The notes: a model not told the origin generated them from the letters alone. DNA of 31,428 nucleotides from Priapulus caudatus (GCF_000485595.1 NW_014577875.1:23566-54993); one strand, 5' to 3'; numbered from the stretch's first letter, positions 11,501 through 22,500 are shown. Program-made: numbers and translations.

Positions 11501-14500
11501 CAAAGTTAAATCATGAATTAAAATAATAATTAATAAATAACAATAGATTGATGAATGGTTTAAACGCAAGGGTGGTGTGCTCAGTTCCGCTTTTCCTTTC
11601 CCAACGAAGTGTTGTCGCGTGTGTCGTGGAAACTCCGCGATATTGCTATGTGATGAGAGGAAGCCATATACGTGCTTACCGCCCCGCATCGTGTTCTCTC
11701 CTCCCTCAGACATCGACATTGCGAGCCTCACCGTGCCGGAGGTGGAGATAGTGACTAGCGCGTACACGCCCGGTGACAGCGTCTACACAATCCTCGACCT
11801 GAAGAACGGCCTCGACGCGCAAGCCGAAGAAATCTCTGTCATCACGATAGATCTCGCCTTCATCGTCATGAAGGGAGCCGCGGAGGTGCAGACCGTCGCA
11901 GGTGCATGGTTATGACTATTTTGAGTGCTGCTGTCGAGTATATTAGCTCGTTGAACTGTAGGTGGAAACGATTGCCATTATTAACTAAATGATAAATGGT
12001 AATGGTAACATACATATGGTAAATACGCGGTACTGATGAAACGCCGGTATTTCAGGCGAGGTGACCTTCACGGGTGATGTGGTCGCCGCGACCCTGACGA
12101 CGCCCAACGTGACGGTAGCAGGCAGCGTGAGCGGCGTCTCCCCCGTCGCGCTCGACAGCAACGTGCTGAAGAGAGATGAGGACCAGACGATCACAGCGGC
12201 GTGGGCCGTCACCGGCGACCTGACCCTCGGAACCACAGAGTACCGCAGCACCTGGAACGCAAAGTCGCTGTCAGGCAAGCGATCTGGCATTTGAATTTTA
12301 GTTCCTTGGGTGGGTGGTAGGGGAGTGCATGAAATGCAGAACGGCGGCAGCTGGGTGGGGGGGGGTCATGTCTGTCTTGTCGGGTTCACGATGAACGTTT
12401 GTTCTGGTTGTAGTGGTTGTCAGTTGTTGGTACATGTTGGCAGTACGAGGTAGTTACTAGATGACTCCCTAACTTCGCTAGTAATAGTATTAAACGCCAA
12501 CTCTACACATTTGCGACGAGGTGCAACTAGCAATATGATAGTAGTGTGTTAGTAATTCCTCACATGACTTCTTGCAGACCTGATGTTGACCAACGTTGAG
12601 CAGAACGTGACGGGTGTGACGACATTCCACCAGGACGTGATGCTAGGTGGCAGTCTCACCGCCAGCACGTTGAACGGATTCACGCCGGAGACTGACTTCG
12701 TGACGGCCGGCAGCTCGCAAGCGATCGCCGGCAGGAAGACCGTCGCGGACGTTCTGATGACACGAAGCGACCTTGTCGCGCCGAGCCTCAATACGGTTTG
12801 TAAAGTTTGGTTGCGAAATTTGTCGTGTATCACTGCAACGTGGGTCTAATAAAAGTAATAACTAGCATTAATAAATAGTAATAATTAATAAATCCTATCC
12901 ATAACCTTGCAGTACCAACTAGATCTGAAGGCGGAAGACATGGTGACACTGAATGGTGCCCACAGCACCATCACAGCCGATGTGACATTCAATGGAGGTG
13001 TCAACTTTGACACTAGTGTCACGATGTCGGGTGACATCAATGGCGTCAACTTGGTGCAACTCGCTGCAGAGGTTTTGGATTTGACATCTGAGCAAGAAAT
13101 TACGGGTATGTAATCCCAAATCAATTATCTCTTGTACATACGTTTTTGGGTTTTTGGGTTTGTCTGTCCACTCATTGATGCATCGGTGATCAATCGCCAT
13201 AAACAATAAAATAAATTTGTATATTATTTATATGCATATATATTATTTTTTGTATGCATATATTTTTAAATTTTATTATTTCTCCTCACACAGCAGCTCA
13301 TTGTCTAGCCATTCGCTGAGTGATCCAGGTCTGTCTTATTTCTAGGTGAGAAGACGATTAACGGTGGTCTCACGCTGACCGGCAACCTCGTCAGCATCGG
13401 CGACGTGAACGGCATCGACATGGCGATGGACGTGGTGCATCTGAGCGGCGAGCAGGACGTCACGAGCCCGCTGACGCTTGCGGGAGACGAGACGACGTTC
13501 AATGCCGCCATCACGACGGACAGTGTCGCCGGCAGTGTCCTCACCGCCCGCGTGGTCACGCTCGCGGGCGCACAGACGATCGACGGTGAGTGGAAGGCGG
13601 TGCTCTTGTCTTCGATGCGTGGTTTGTCGTGAATGTTATCGATTCCGTGAAATTTCTGGTTCTGCTGCAATGCTTAACCTTTGATGCAATCATAATCTCA
13701 AATTATTCACGAGCTTCATTGCATTCATTCAAATTTGGTCAACATGGATGGTCAGTATAGGACCAGAACATTGACAATGATGATATAATGGTCTTGACCT
13801 TTGACATGACCTTCCCATGTATGTTGACCCCTGGATGGTTATGACATTGTGATTTGTTGCAGGAGTGATTACGTTTAACGGTGCGGTAGATGTAGCCGGT
13901 GACGTTATACTCGCTGACGGAGACACCATCAACTCTATCGATGTCAGTGCGCTTGACGCCGTCACAGTGAAGGTCGATGAGGTATGTGCTATAGCATCAA
14001 TATCTCTGCCAGTGAAATCTGTAAATCAATCTGATAAAGATGTCAATCTAACAACTTCTATTGGCTTTTACACTTTTTTATGATATTCTTGTTGTTGTAT
14101 TATTCCCTATTTCCCACATTTGCATTCAATCAATCAATCGATCAATATCTTCATGTTTCGTGCCAACAGTCTGCCGACATCTATGGCGACAAGACGTTCT
14201 CTGACATCGTGGCGACGGCAGCGACGACGGGCACCATCAACGCCATCGACGTCGTCGGGAAGGCCGGAAGCATCTGGCGTCGTTCCACGAACGACACGAT
14301 CGACGTGAACGTCACCGTGAACAACAACGTCGTGACGAACAGCGTAGCCGCGGGATCCGTCAACCTGTTCGACCTCGCTAACGACTTTGTCACGCTCGCA
14401 GGCGACCAGACGATCACAGGTACGATCACGGCGGGTGTGTGTGTGGGGGCGGGAAAAGCTACTAGAAAAATACTAGAAAAATAGGCCGCTTTGGACTGTC

Positions 14501-17500
14501 CACTGGATGTGGCACTGTGGATGTCAGCTACATGGTATTTCAAAATTGATATGATAGTTGCTCTGCGCGCTGTCTCGTGTTTCAGGTGAGGTTACATTCA
14601 CGGACGATCTTGCTACAGCTAGCATCGACATCGCCGATACCAAGACCGTAGATGGAGTCGATCTCTCTGACATAGATTCCCGGGTATGTCTTTTCTACCC
14701 CGTTCGTGTATTCCACGCCTGCCTTGCGGCTCGTACTTGTACAATCCACGATACACATTTCTGCTGCTTTTCCAATGCACATCCAAATTTTTCATTTCCA
14801 CATTATTATTATTCCATATTATTCCACGTTAGTATTATTCCACATCATTAGTCCATATTATTCCAGTTGTCTTATTCCACGTTTGCTTGTCAGGTAATAT
14901 ATTTCAGTTGCATGAGCTAGGCACTGCCCGTCACGTTGCAGGTTCTAGTCTAGCTGTGTATGTATTTTCTGCCTTCCAGGCGGTCAAGCTGGCCACGGAC
15001 CAGGTGATTACGGCCGCTCACACGTTCGGCGATTTGAACTTCACTCGTGACGTGAGCGTCGGCGGCACTCTGAATTCTATCGACACCAGCGACATCATGC
15101 TGGCTGATGCCGAACAAACCGTCACCGGTGAGTCCATACTTCACGATTCATCATGATTTATACGTGATTTATCTGTTTGATAGATGCTACTGTTGCTATA
15201 CTGCTACTTTTGTGGTGTAACTGCCTCTACACTGCAACTATGTTGTTATAGAACCGTCGCTATTCGATGTGAACACGTGGTATTTTGTCGTGTAGGTACA
15301 AAGACGTTTGGTGCGGTGACCGCCACTGGAACACTGACTGCCGACACAATAGCTCCCACGACGGTGAACGGTGTCGACATTTCTACAGTAGCAGAAACGG
15401 CCGTCATGATCAACGATACGACCATGACAATATCTGGCGACGTGTCATTTGAATCGCTGTCTAGTAAGTGCAAATGTAGTACATATGTCACAAACTAGCA
15501 TCCTAGTATTTCACAAGCATATTTCGGCATATTTTTTGACAATTGGAATATATATACATGATAGTGACGTGGTAATACATAGTACATATATGCATGGTAA
15601 CGACCTGGTAATAAATGGGCATCGTAGTTATCCTATTGGTTTATATTATGCTAAAGCAGAATATTACCTCGTTTACAGTATCAGGAAATATGAGTACATC
15701 TGGACTCGTCGATGGTGTGGATTTGCTAAATCTACGAGCCAACGCAGTGACAATCGACGGATCCCAAACAATTACGGGTATGTCATTAAATATAATATAC
15801 AATATAAAATCCTGATCGTATATTATACTATCTATCCACCCATATCTATATCCATTTACAACACATCTTACAATATTACATATTACATATTTACAATTCT
15901 TGCTGCTTCATTTTGCAGGGGCTATGTCCTTTGATGGGCCTGTGACCTTCAGCTCTGTGGCGTCTGACAATGTGAACAACGTCAATTTCACTTCCCTCGA
16001 CATTAATGCATTCAGAATTGCTTCAAACGAGGTTTTGACTGGAACAAAGACCTTCACTGGGTAAAAATCCTATTTTTCGGTGTCATACACGGCGCCTGCT
16101 ACTGCGGCACATTTTCTGTCCCCATTCATTCCTTAACATCCAGACTTTATCATCCACCCTTTATTGTCCTCGTCATTATCGTTACTGTTTGCTTTGTCTG
16201 TTAACACAGGCCTGTCGTGATCACCAGTGACCTTGACAGCACGGTGGATGACATTGACATTGGAACGCTGGAGAGCACAACAATGTCCAAGTCAAAGGTG
16301 CAGAGTGGAGGCACCAAGACCTTCACCTCTTCCATGACTATTGGTAAGCTATATGGATGACTTGGCTAACATTCACATGCTACACACAGCTACATACACC
16401 TAACATAACACACAGCTACAGATAATCTGCGCTGCACTTTCAATGTGGTTGCTGCATGCAGATCAACATACCGTGGTTCACTTTCAAATGGCTGTATTTA
16501 TACGTTACAGATCAGCTTACGGTGTTGAATCTCATCGATGGCATTAACCTGGACAATTCTGCACTACTTGATGCTGACAACACGTTCTCCAAGACCTTCA
16601 CCATATCTAACGACCTTCAACTCCAGGACATGGATGTTAACGTGATTGGAAACCTTAACGGAGCTTCACTGACCAGTGTATGCATCACTATAATACTGTC
16701 TATTGCAATAATAATCAGCCTAATGCAATACTAATTAGTGCGGGGAAAAATCCTAGGATTTGCTGGGTTTATGAATAATGGGTATGGGATGAGCAGTATA
16801 CCTTCATCTCACCTCTTGCCACGGCTTCTCGTCTATCCACAGTTCAACAGCGTTGTGATAAGGAAGGATGAGGCGTCGACGGTCATGGGAGCGTGGGTGT
16901 TTGAGAACGCGACGCTGGGATGTAACGCCACCATCGCCGGCACGGTAAACGATGTTGACATCGACACACTCTACGCAGAGTACATGTCCAAGACTGCGCC
17001 CAACGTCGTGCCTGGTGAAAAAACCTTCACTAAAGGTACGAGGTCCTCTTATTTCTCTCCCCAAAATTAGGTGAAAGATTGTAAATTATGAATAACAATT
17101 AATGGATAAGGTAGTAAATATAAAATGAAACGGTTATTGCAACTAAATCTAGTGGGGATTGAAAGTGGCCGTTTCCTTTTCAGTTACCACCTTCACTAAC
17201 GTGGATTTCACTGGTACTGTCAACCTGCTAGACCTTGATGCTATATACAGTGACATCGTGTCAAAGTCTGAAGCTCAGGTAAATTTAGCAATTGATGATC
17301 GTGTCGTGCACAATACGGCTAAAATTTGCTAAGATTTTCTAGTCGTCATATTATATTTCAATTATATATTATATATGTATTTATTATATTATTTATTATT
17401 ATTATTATTTATCATTTAGATTATAGATGGCGACAAGGTGCTCGTTGGCAACCACGTCGTTGCTGGAGTGCTGACGATCACAGACTCCGTGGACGTTGGA

Positions 17501-20500
17501 CTGGTCAATGACTACGATCTCCTCGCCCTGCAATCGCAGACCGTCTACACGATGGGCAACCAGAGCATCGGCGGATTCAAGACCTACGCGGCCGCGGCGA
17601 CGACATCCTTCGAGGAGCTGACGGTGGCGGGCACGGTAGACGGAATCGTCGTGCCCGATCAGCTCGTGCTGCGCGACACGGACGAGAGCGTAGAGGGCGC
17701 CACGATGCTCGCCGACGTCGTCGCTGACACGCTGACGGCGGGCGGCTACGTGGACGGCGAGAACGTGACGATGCTCGTCGCCGAGTTTGTGTATCTGTCC
17801 GGCGAGCAGACGATCGCCGGGGCGATGGAGTTCACGAGCGCTGTAGACTTCACAGGTTCGTAACGTTATGCTGTTTTGGCATTTTTAGCTCACCTTGACA
17901 TCGTCAAGCTGAGCTATTGCCATGGGTCGTCGTCCGTCGTACATCCGTCCGTGGATTTTAATGAGCATTTGCTGTTTGGAGGGTGTGGGGGGTTGAATGG
18001 GATTCAATAATTGATTAATTCTTGATTGCTAAATTTCAAAGTTTATAAAATTTTTTTTCACGTAATTTACTTGGTGTCGCAGGTAGCATCGTCGTTAACG
18101 GCACGGTGAACAGTATCGACGTCGGGGAGGATCTGTTCACGGCGAGCGGTGACCAGCTAGTATCGGGAGCGAAGACGTTCGCAGAGACGGTGACCTGCGC
18201 AGAGCTGACCCCACTGACCATCAATGACGTCGACGTGCAGTGGCTGTACGACCATGCTGTGTTGACCAGCGCCTTCTCCGCGCAGCAGCCAACTGTATCG
18301 TTCAATGGCAACATTGTGAGTCACTCCCACATTTATTTGATTTTTAAAAATGTATTGTATTTTGCGTTTGGGATATAAAAAAATAAATATGAGAGTATTT
18401 ATTGGTTTTTATTCAAATATTGTAAGTAAAACGTGAATATGTTCGTTTTGGTAACTCGGTCTTGGTCTTGTCGCTTGCAGACGTTTGCAGCCAACGTGAT
18501 AATACAGGAGAGCGTGTCGACGGTAAATCTCGTTAATAATGCTGACCTGAGTGAGATGAGCGTACTGCAGAAGTGGAAGCAGGACTATCTACCGTACGCG
18601 ATGGGTGTGCTGGAGACCGAGGTTGCCACACAGGGCAACATCATCGGCAGCGTTGTCAACGCATCGACAGGTGTGATGCACAACAACAACGTGAAGCAAC
18701 ACACAGCGTGCAGCAACACACAACGTGTGGCGACACACAGCGTGCGCGACACACAACAACATGCAGCAACACACAACGTGCGGCGACACACAGCGTGCGC
18801 GACACACAACAACATGCAGCAACACACAACGTGCGGCGACACACAACAACATGCAGCAACACACAACGTGCGGCGACACACAACAACATGCAGCAACACA
18901 CAGCGTGCGGCGACACGCAACGAGCAGCAACACACAGCGTGCGGTGACACGCAACGAGCAGCAACACACAGCGTGCGGTGACACGCAACGACACACAACA
19001 ACATGCAGCAACATGCAGCGTGCGGCGACACGCAACGACGCACAACACACAGCGTGCGGCGACACGCAACGACACACAACAACATGCAACAGCACACAGC
19101 GTGCGGCGACACGCAACGACACACAGCAACGACACACAGCAACGACACACAGCAACGACACACAGCAACGACACACAGCAACGACACACAGCAACGACAC
19201 ACAGCAACGACACACAGCAACGACACACAGCAACGACACACAGCAGCAACTACAGCAGCAACACACGTTTTTCTTCCACCCCTCAGGTATGATCGACTCT
19301 GCGTACGGTTACTTCGAGCTGGTGGGTGAGATTGGTACGACATCATACGGAGGCATAGAGGTGGATCGCTACTATGACCCGACCACTGTCTACTGGTGGC
19401 AACACGACGGAGCGCTGGCCGCGCAGTACCAACTACCGGACCACGCCGACCAGTGCCACGCATTCGAGGTAAACGTTGGGTATAATTGCATGAGGTTCCG
19501 TGAGCAACAATGAGCAACGATTAGCAGTAATAATCAACAATGAGCAGCATAAGCAATGATTAGCAGTAATAATCAACAATGAGCAGCATAAGCAATGATG
19601 AGCAGTGATAATCAAGAATGAGTAACTTTAGCAATGGAGCCGTAACGAGCAATGATAAACAATAAAAATGATGGCGAATACCTTTCTGGCAGCATACCCA
19701 TGAGTGGGTGGCCAGTGTGTGTGCGTCTGCGGTGGTCGTAGGTGGGTGGTTGGGTGGTGTGTGTGTCTGTGGTTGTCGTCAACTGACAGGTGGGAATTAA
19801 TTGCATGATATCGAGGGCAACGTTCTTCCCTCCTGTTTCCAGACTATGAACGCATCGATGTCCAACGAGACATACGGCAACGAGTCGACGGCCACGCCCG
19901 GACGCCTCTTCTTCCACGACATGCCCGCCGACAACGCCTGGATTAAGGTCATCTCGTACGGGATCAGCTCCAACCCGTGGTGCGTGACGGGAGTCATCTA
20001 CCCAGGTACGTGTGTCGATGATTGCTGCAGAGAGCCGCAGAGTAGCGTGGCGGAGAAAACTAGGAGATTTACGTTAGAATGTAATTCTGACCCATTGTGC
20101 GTGACGTGATTGGTCATTACCTAACCAGCTACGTGCGTGGGCGATCGTGGATGTAGCAGATGGTACCGGAGGAAGAATACCAGCTAGCTAGCGCCGTGTG
20201 GAGGGCTTCATGTAACGTTTTTGCCGTGCGTACAGGTGACAACAAGCCGGTGGAGATCATCGTTCGCACGTCTAACGGCGCGGAGGTGCGCAGCAACGTG
20301 CCGCCCACCTACATAGGGGATGTCAAAGTCCTAAAGGTCCCCAATGGTGACGTCTACCTCATCATTGCCAAGCACTTTGGTGGGTTGGTTTGTTTGTCTG
20401 TCTGTTTATAAGTATATTAGTCAGTTCGCAGGACAATAATATATTAATACTAATTTACATCGATTATTTTAATTGATTGATTAACTGATTAATTGATTAC

Positions 20501-22272
20501 TATTTGCTTTCAGAACCCCAGAAAATGGAAACTAGACTGCAAAGCAACGTGTTTAAAGTCGATCTCTACACGGGAGTAATCACAAAGGTAAACAAGCGAA
20601 GATGTTGAAAAAAAAAAACGGTCCTTCACAGAGCCTGGTGTGGTATGTCTAATTTCTTGCTGTAATCTTCTTATAGGTGATGGATATACAAACGTATGGT
20701 AGTGTGGACATTTCCTCTGCTTCAAATGGAAACGACATTTACTTTGCCATTGCGAATCAGTACGACTCGAGGACCGAGTCCTATGCCTGCGAATCGCACA
20801 TCTACAAATATGCCAACGCAACTGTGAGTGCAATTTTCCATTTGGTAGCATATAAATCTTTCTACTACGATCCTGCCTTCCTACTTTCCTTCCTTCCTAC
20901 ATCCTTCCTACCTTTCTACAGAGTAGCAGGTTTGCATCACCCCTCCATTTCTCATCCCGTTGCAGACGCACGTGAATCGTCCCTCGTTGCCATTGAAAGT
21001 ACACTTCCTCCACTGGTCCTGTTTCAGACATACTAAAATCTCCCTCCCTCCCCCCTTCGTTTCCCGCTTTAGGCACCCTAAAATCTCCCCCCTTCGTTTC
21101 CCGCTGCAGGCACCCTAAAATCTCCCCCCCTTCGTTTCCCGATGCAGATGCACTAAACTCTTCCCCGCGTTTCCCGTTTCAGTCGCACTTTGTGAAGGTG
21201 AAGACCGTCTACACGGAGACGGCGAGCAACGCGGAGCTGTTCTTCATCGACGGACTCCTCTACGCGTTCTTCGCCAACGAGAAGCGCCACAAGCCGGGCA
21301 ACTACTACTGGAACAACCTCTACTCGACCAACGTCGCCGTCTACCAGCAGATAGATCCCGAGGGACCGCTCATGCAGACGGGATCCATCCCCATCCAGGG
21401 CGTGCGCGATCTGGAGACGTTCAAGATCGCCGGTAATCGTCGTGACGCGTCTACCCCCGCATGCATATACGCATTCACATACTATAAGCATACATATATA
21501 TATATATATATTGCCTGGGGGAATGAGGCGAAAAAAGGGGACGTGTGTCATATCAAGCTGTGAAAACATAGCATGAACTGTCAGAATGCTTGTCAATGTA
21601 GGTGGGTTACAACGTCAATACTTCTGTTTCAGATGAACAGTTTGTGACCATCACGTCGCACAAAGATGGTGCAGTCTACCTGCTGAGGTACAGCTACAGT
21701 GCCGGCTTCAACGTAGTGCAGGTAAGACCGCCCCCGGGGCAATATCCTACGGCTAAGTGCAAAATCGACCCAATCGTCTGGTCGTGATTGACCACGCTCT
21801 TTCTCCTCCCTCGAATTACGTAAATCTGGCTTCATGTCTCGGTGTTACCAAGCGTTGGCATTACCAACCATAATAACCATTGGCTGCCTGTTGGTCCCAT
21901 TCGGGTGGTTGGATCGATTTCAAAACCCCACAACCAAGCCCTGTCTCCGTAACACCGAGGGTATACCGAAATTTATTATAGGTGTTCCCCAACTATCAAG
22001 CCACCTCTACCATCATGTTTTGGCAAGGAGGTGATCTGTTTCTGGTAGTTGCTGCCGATATTGCACCAACCAGGATCTACCGAGCCTTCATCAGAGGTAT
22101 GTTATGTATAACTGGTCGTGATTTTATCATAGCACAGTCGCAGTACTTGGATACGTAGCTATCACGTACATCATGTATATTCACTTATCATTGTGTAACT
22201 ACTGATTGTTAAATTACAGGGCCCAAGGTTCACTTGCCGTGTTCAGCTGAAGATATGCCATGTGATGATTGA
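8394..22272 (+). CDS. large secreted protein: EAR/EPTP propeller - NGVD-type repeats - EAR/EPTP propeller (37 coding exons)
   Basis: Coding exons: 8394-8559, 8894-9111, 9244-9384, 9552-9622, 9774-9952, 10092-10229, 10369-10511, 10939-11134, 11271-11426, 11710-11901, 12056-12274, 12578-12795, 12913-13105, 13346-13585, 13863-13981, 14170-14419, 14586-14683, 14980-15127, 15296-15463, 15679-15777, 15919-16060, 16210-16343, 16511-16677, 16843-17035, 17184-17278, 17420-17855, 18083-18315, 18481-18670, 19287-19468, 19843-20005, 20236-20379, 20514-20587, 20677-20823, 21183-21432, 21633-21721, 21982-22096, 22220-22272. All junctions agree in phase and the sum is 6,159 nt, encoding 2,052 residues plus stop. 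Every intron is GT-AG except a GC-AG intron after 12274. The start begins a clear signal peptide, with a furin-type site near residue 53. Residues about 57-417 and 1648-2035 resemble EAR/EPTP repeats, which in known proteins form beta-propellers that bind extracellular partners. About 25 repeats lie between. I infer an extracellular adhesive, matrix or receptor-binding role and cannot assign a named orthologue. Individual borders are predictions. Confidence 0.85.
8894..11134 (+). other. N-terminal EAR/EPTP beta-propeller-like domain (coding exons 2-8)
   Basis: Seven exons encode about 360 residues of alternating hydrophobic beta-strand sequence with recurring 'hydrophobic patch - G - YLFAG/LLLATL - polar loop - aromatic' blades. 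The clearest is in exon 10092-10229 (F-T-V-D-G-S-T-Y-L-F-A-G ... M-I-F-W-W). That matches the general EAR/EPTP pattern of a G-x-x-fLa strand followed by an s-x-iY-x-W strand. Exon 10369-10511 gives a second (D-V-D-S-I-S-L-P-G-G-E-V-L-L-L-A-T-L). Other blades are diverged. Seven-bladed folding is known for the family but inferred here. Confidence 0.6.
10833..10858. repeat. (ACTT)n microsatellite in an intron
   Basis: About six ACTT tetranucleotides lie in the intron between coding exons 7 and 8 of the secreted-protein gene, ending about 80 bp before the acceptor. Confidence 0.85.
12275..12577 (+). other. GC-AG intron
   Basis: The donor reads CAG|GCAAGC at 12275 and the acceptor CTTGCAG at 12577. 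GT donors nearby (in AAAGTC and CTGTCAG) would give a premature stop after joining to exon 12578. The GC donor joins Gly/Ser-type repeat sequence in frame (phase 1, like many neighbours). GC-AG introns are a known minor class and usually have strong donor consensus otherwise, as here. Confidence 0.7.
17886..17985. mobile_element. truncated repeat-element fragment starting with a hairpin
   Basis: AGCTCACCTTGAC at 17887 pairs with GTCAAGCTGAGCT ending at 17915 with a three-base loop and one mismatch. GGGTCGTCGTCCGTCG and further CCGTC blocks follow. The 'AGCTCACC hairpin then CGTCCGTCG' layout is, from memory, that of an abundant dispersed repeat in bivalve and other lophotrochozoan genomes. 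It sits inside the intron before exon 18083, and its right boundary is unclear. Confidence 0.5.
18690..19265. repeat. intronic minisatellite array with higher-order structure, ending in a 13-bp tandem repeat
   Basis: Nearly all of the intron between exons 18481-18670 and 19287-19468 is ACACA/CGTGCGGCGACAC-type repeat. The left part has units of about 30-60 bp built from GCAACACACAACGTGCGGCG and ACACAACAACATGCA. The right part (19118-19247) has nine perfect copies of GACACACAGCAAC and one variant. The array has no stop in one + frame and long open frames on the - strand, which give Thr/Gln/His- and Cys/Val-rich translations. These are artefacts of periodicity. Confidence 0.9.
19514..19630. repeat. 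39-bp tandem repeat, three copies
   Basis: Units start at 19514, 19553 and 19592 (GCAAYGATTAGCAGTAATAA...). The first two are nearly identical, the third is diverged, and a partial fourth follows. The array lies in the intron after exon 19287-19468. Confidence 0.85.
21025..21182 (+). repeat. tandem repeat that duplicates a 3' splice-site-like sequence
   Basis: Four units of about 36-48 bp each consist of CACTAAAATCTCC, a C-rich tract, TTCGTTTCCCG and a terminal TTTAG or GCAG. Acceptor-like ends fall near 21072, 21110, 21147 and 21182. Only the last joins in frame to coding exon 21183-21432, since the earlier ones would bring a TAA into frame or shift it. Related CAG-ending pyrimidine tracts lie at about 20965 and 21028. 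This looks like local expansion of the intron's own polypyrimidine tract and acceptor. Confidence 0.7.
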
Positions 22273-22494
22273 ATGTCCCTGTGATTAAGGGCCTGATCAA
22301 GAACCAAGACATTTATATTTATTATGATTTGGAGAAAAAATTTAATATTTATATTATTATATTTATATATAATGAAATATAATTTGGAGAAAATCTGTAT
22401 GTATATATGAACTAATTCTATTGGAAGCTAAACAAATTGATATCCAACATATATTATAGTCCAACATTGATATTTTGTTACAGAGTGTTACATA

Positions 22495-22500
22495 AATAAA
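22495..22500 (+). terminator. polyadenylation signal AATAAA of the secreted-protein gene
   Basis: This is a canonical AATAAA 223 nt after the TGA at 22270-22272 and the first perfect match after the stop, giving a 3' UTR of about 240-250 nt. Confidence 0.6.

Larger units (their letters stand above)
11271..18670 (+). other. central region of about 25 degenerate NGVD/QTITG repeats (coding exons 9-28)
   Basis: The region begins with a probable amphipathic helix (residues about 420-455, Leu/Asp/Gln-rich in exon 11271-11426). About 25 units follow, with a typical spacing of 45-50 residues: 'KTF - beta strands - T-V-N-G-V-D - L/I - hydrophobic - V-T-L - x-x-Q-T-I-T-G'. Examples of the first core are INGVNL, VNGIDM, INSIDV, INAIDV, VDGVDL, VNGVDI, VNDVDI and VNSIDV. 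Examples of the second are QTITG, QTVTG, QEITG and QTIDG. The region ends with another probable helix (exon 18481-18670). It is rich in Asp, Thr, Val and N-glycosylation sequons and nearly free of cysteine. It may form a beta-solenoid or fibrous stalk between the propellers. I do not recognise a Pfam family, though the 'QTITG-KTF' rhythm recalls fibre-type repeats of phage tail proteins. Confidence 0.7.
19287..22272 (+). other. C-terminal EAR/EPTP beta-propeller-like domain and short acidic tail (coding exons 29-37)
   Basis: Exons from 19287 to 22096 encode about 390 residues with blade-like strands: V-P-N-G-D-V-Y-L-I-I-A (exon 20236-20379), N-D-I-Y-F-A-I-A-N-Q (20677-20823), I-D-G-L-L-Y-A-F-F-A-N-E (21183-21432), D-G-A-V-Y-L-L-R-Y (21633-21721) and G-D-L-F-L-V-V-A-A ... 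R-I-Y-R (21982-22096). These fit the EAR/EPTP pattern better than the N-terminal copy. The last exon adds 17 residues with two cysteines and an acidic end, then TGA at 22270-22272. No transmembrane segment or GPI-type tail follows, so the protein is probably soluble or matrix-bound. Confidence 0.65.

Noticed and set aside
18585-19517. Long - strand open frames (up to 310 codons) rich in Cys/Val across the intronic array
   Set aside because: They arise from the minisatellite having no stop in several frames. Translations are low complexity and antisense to well-supported exons 28 and 29.
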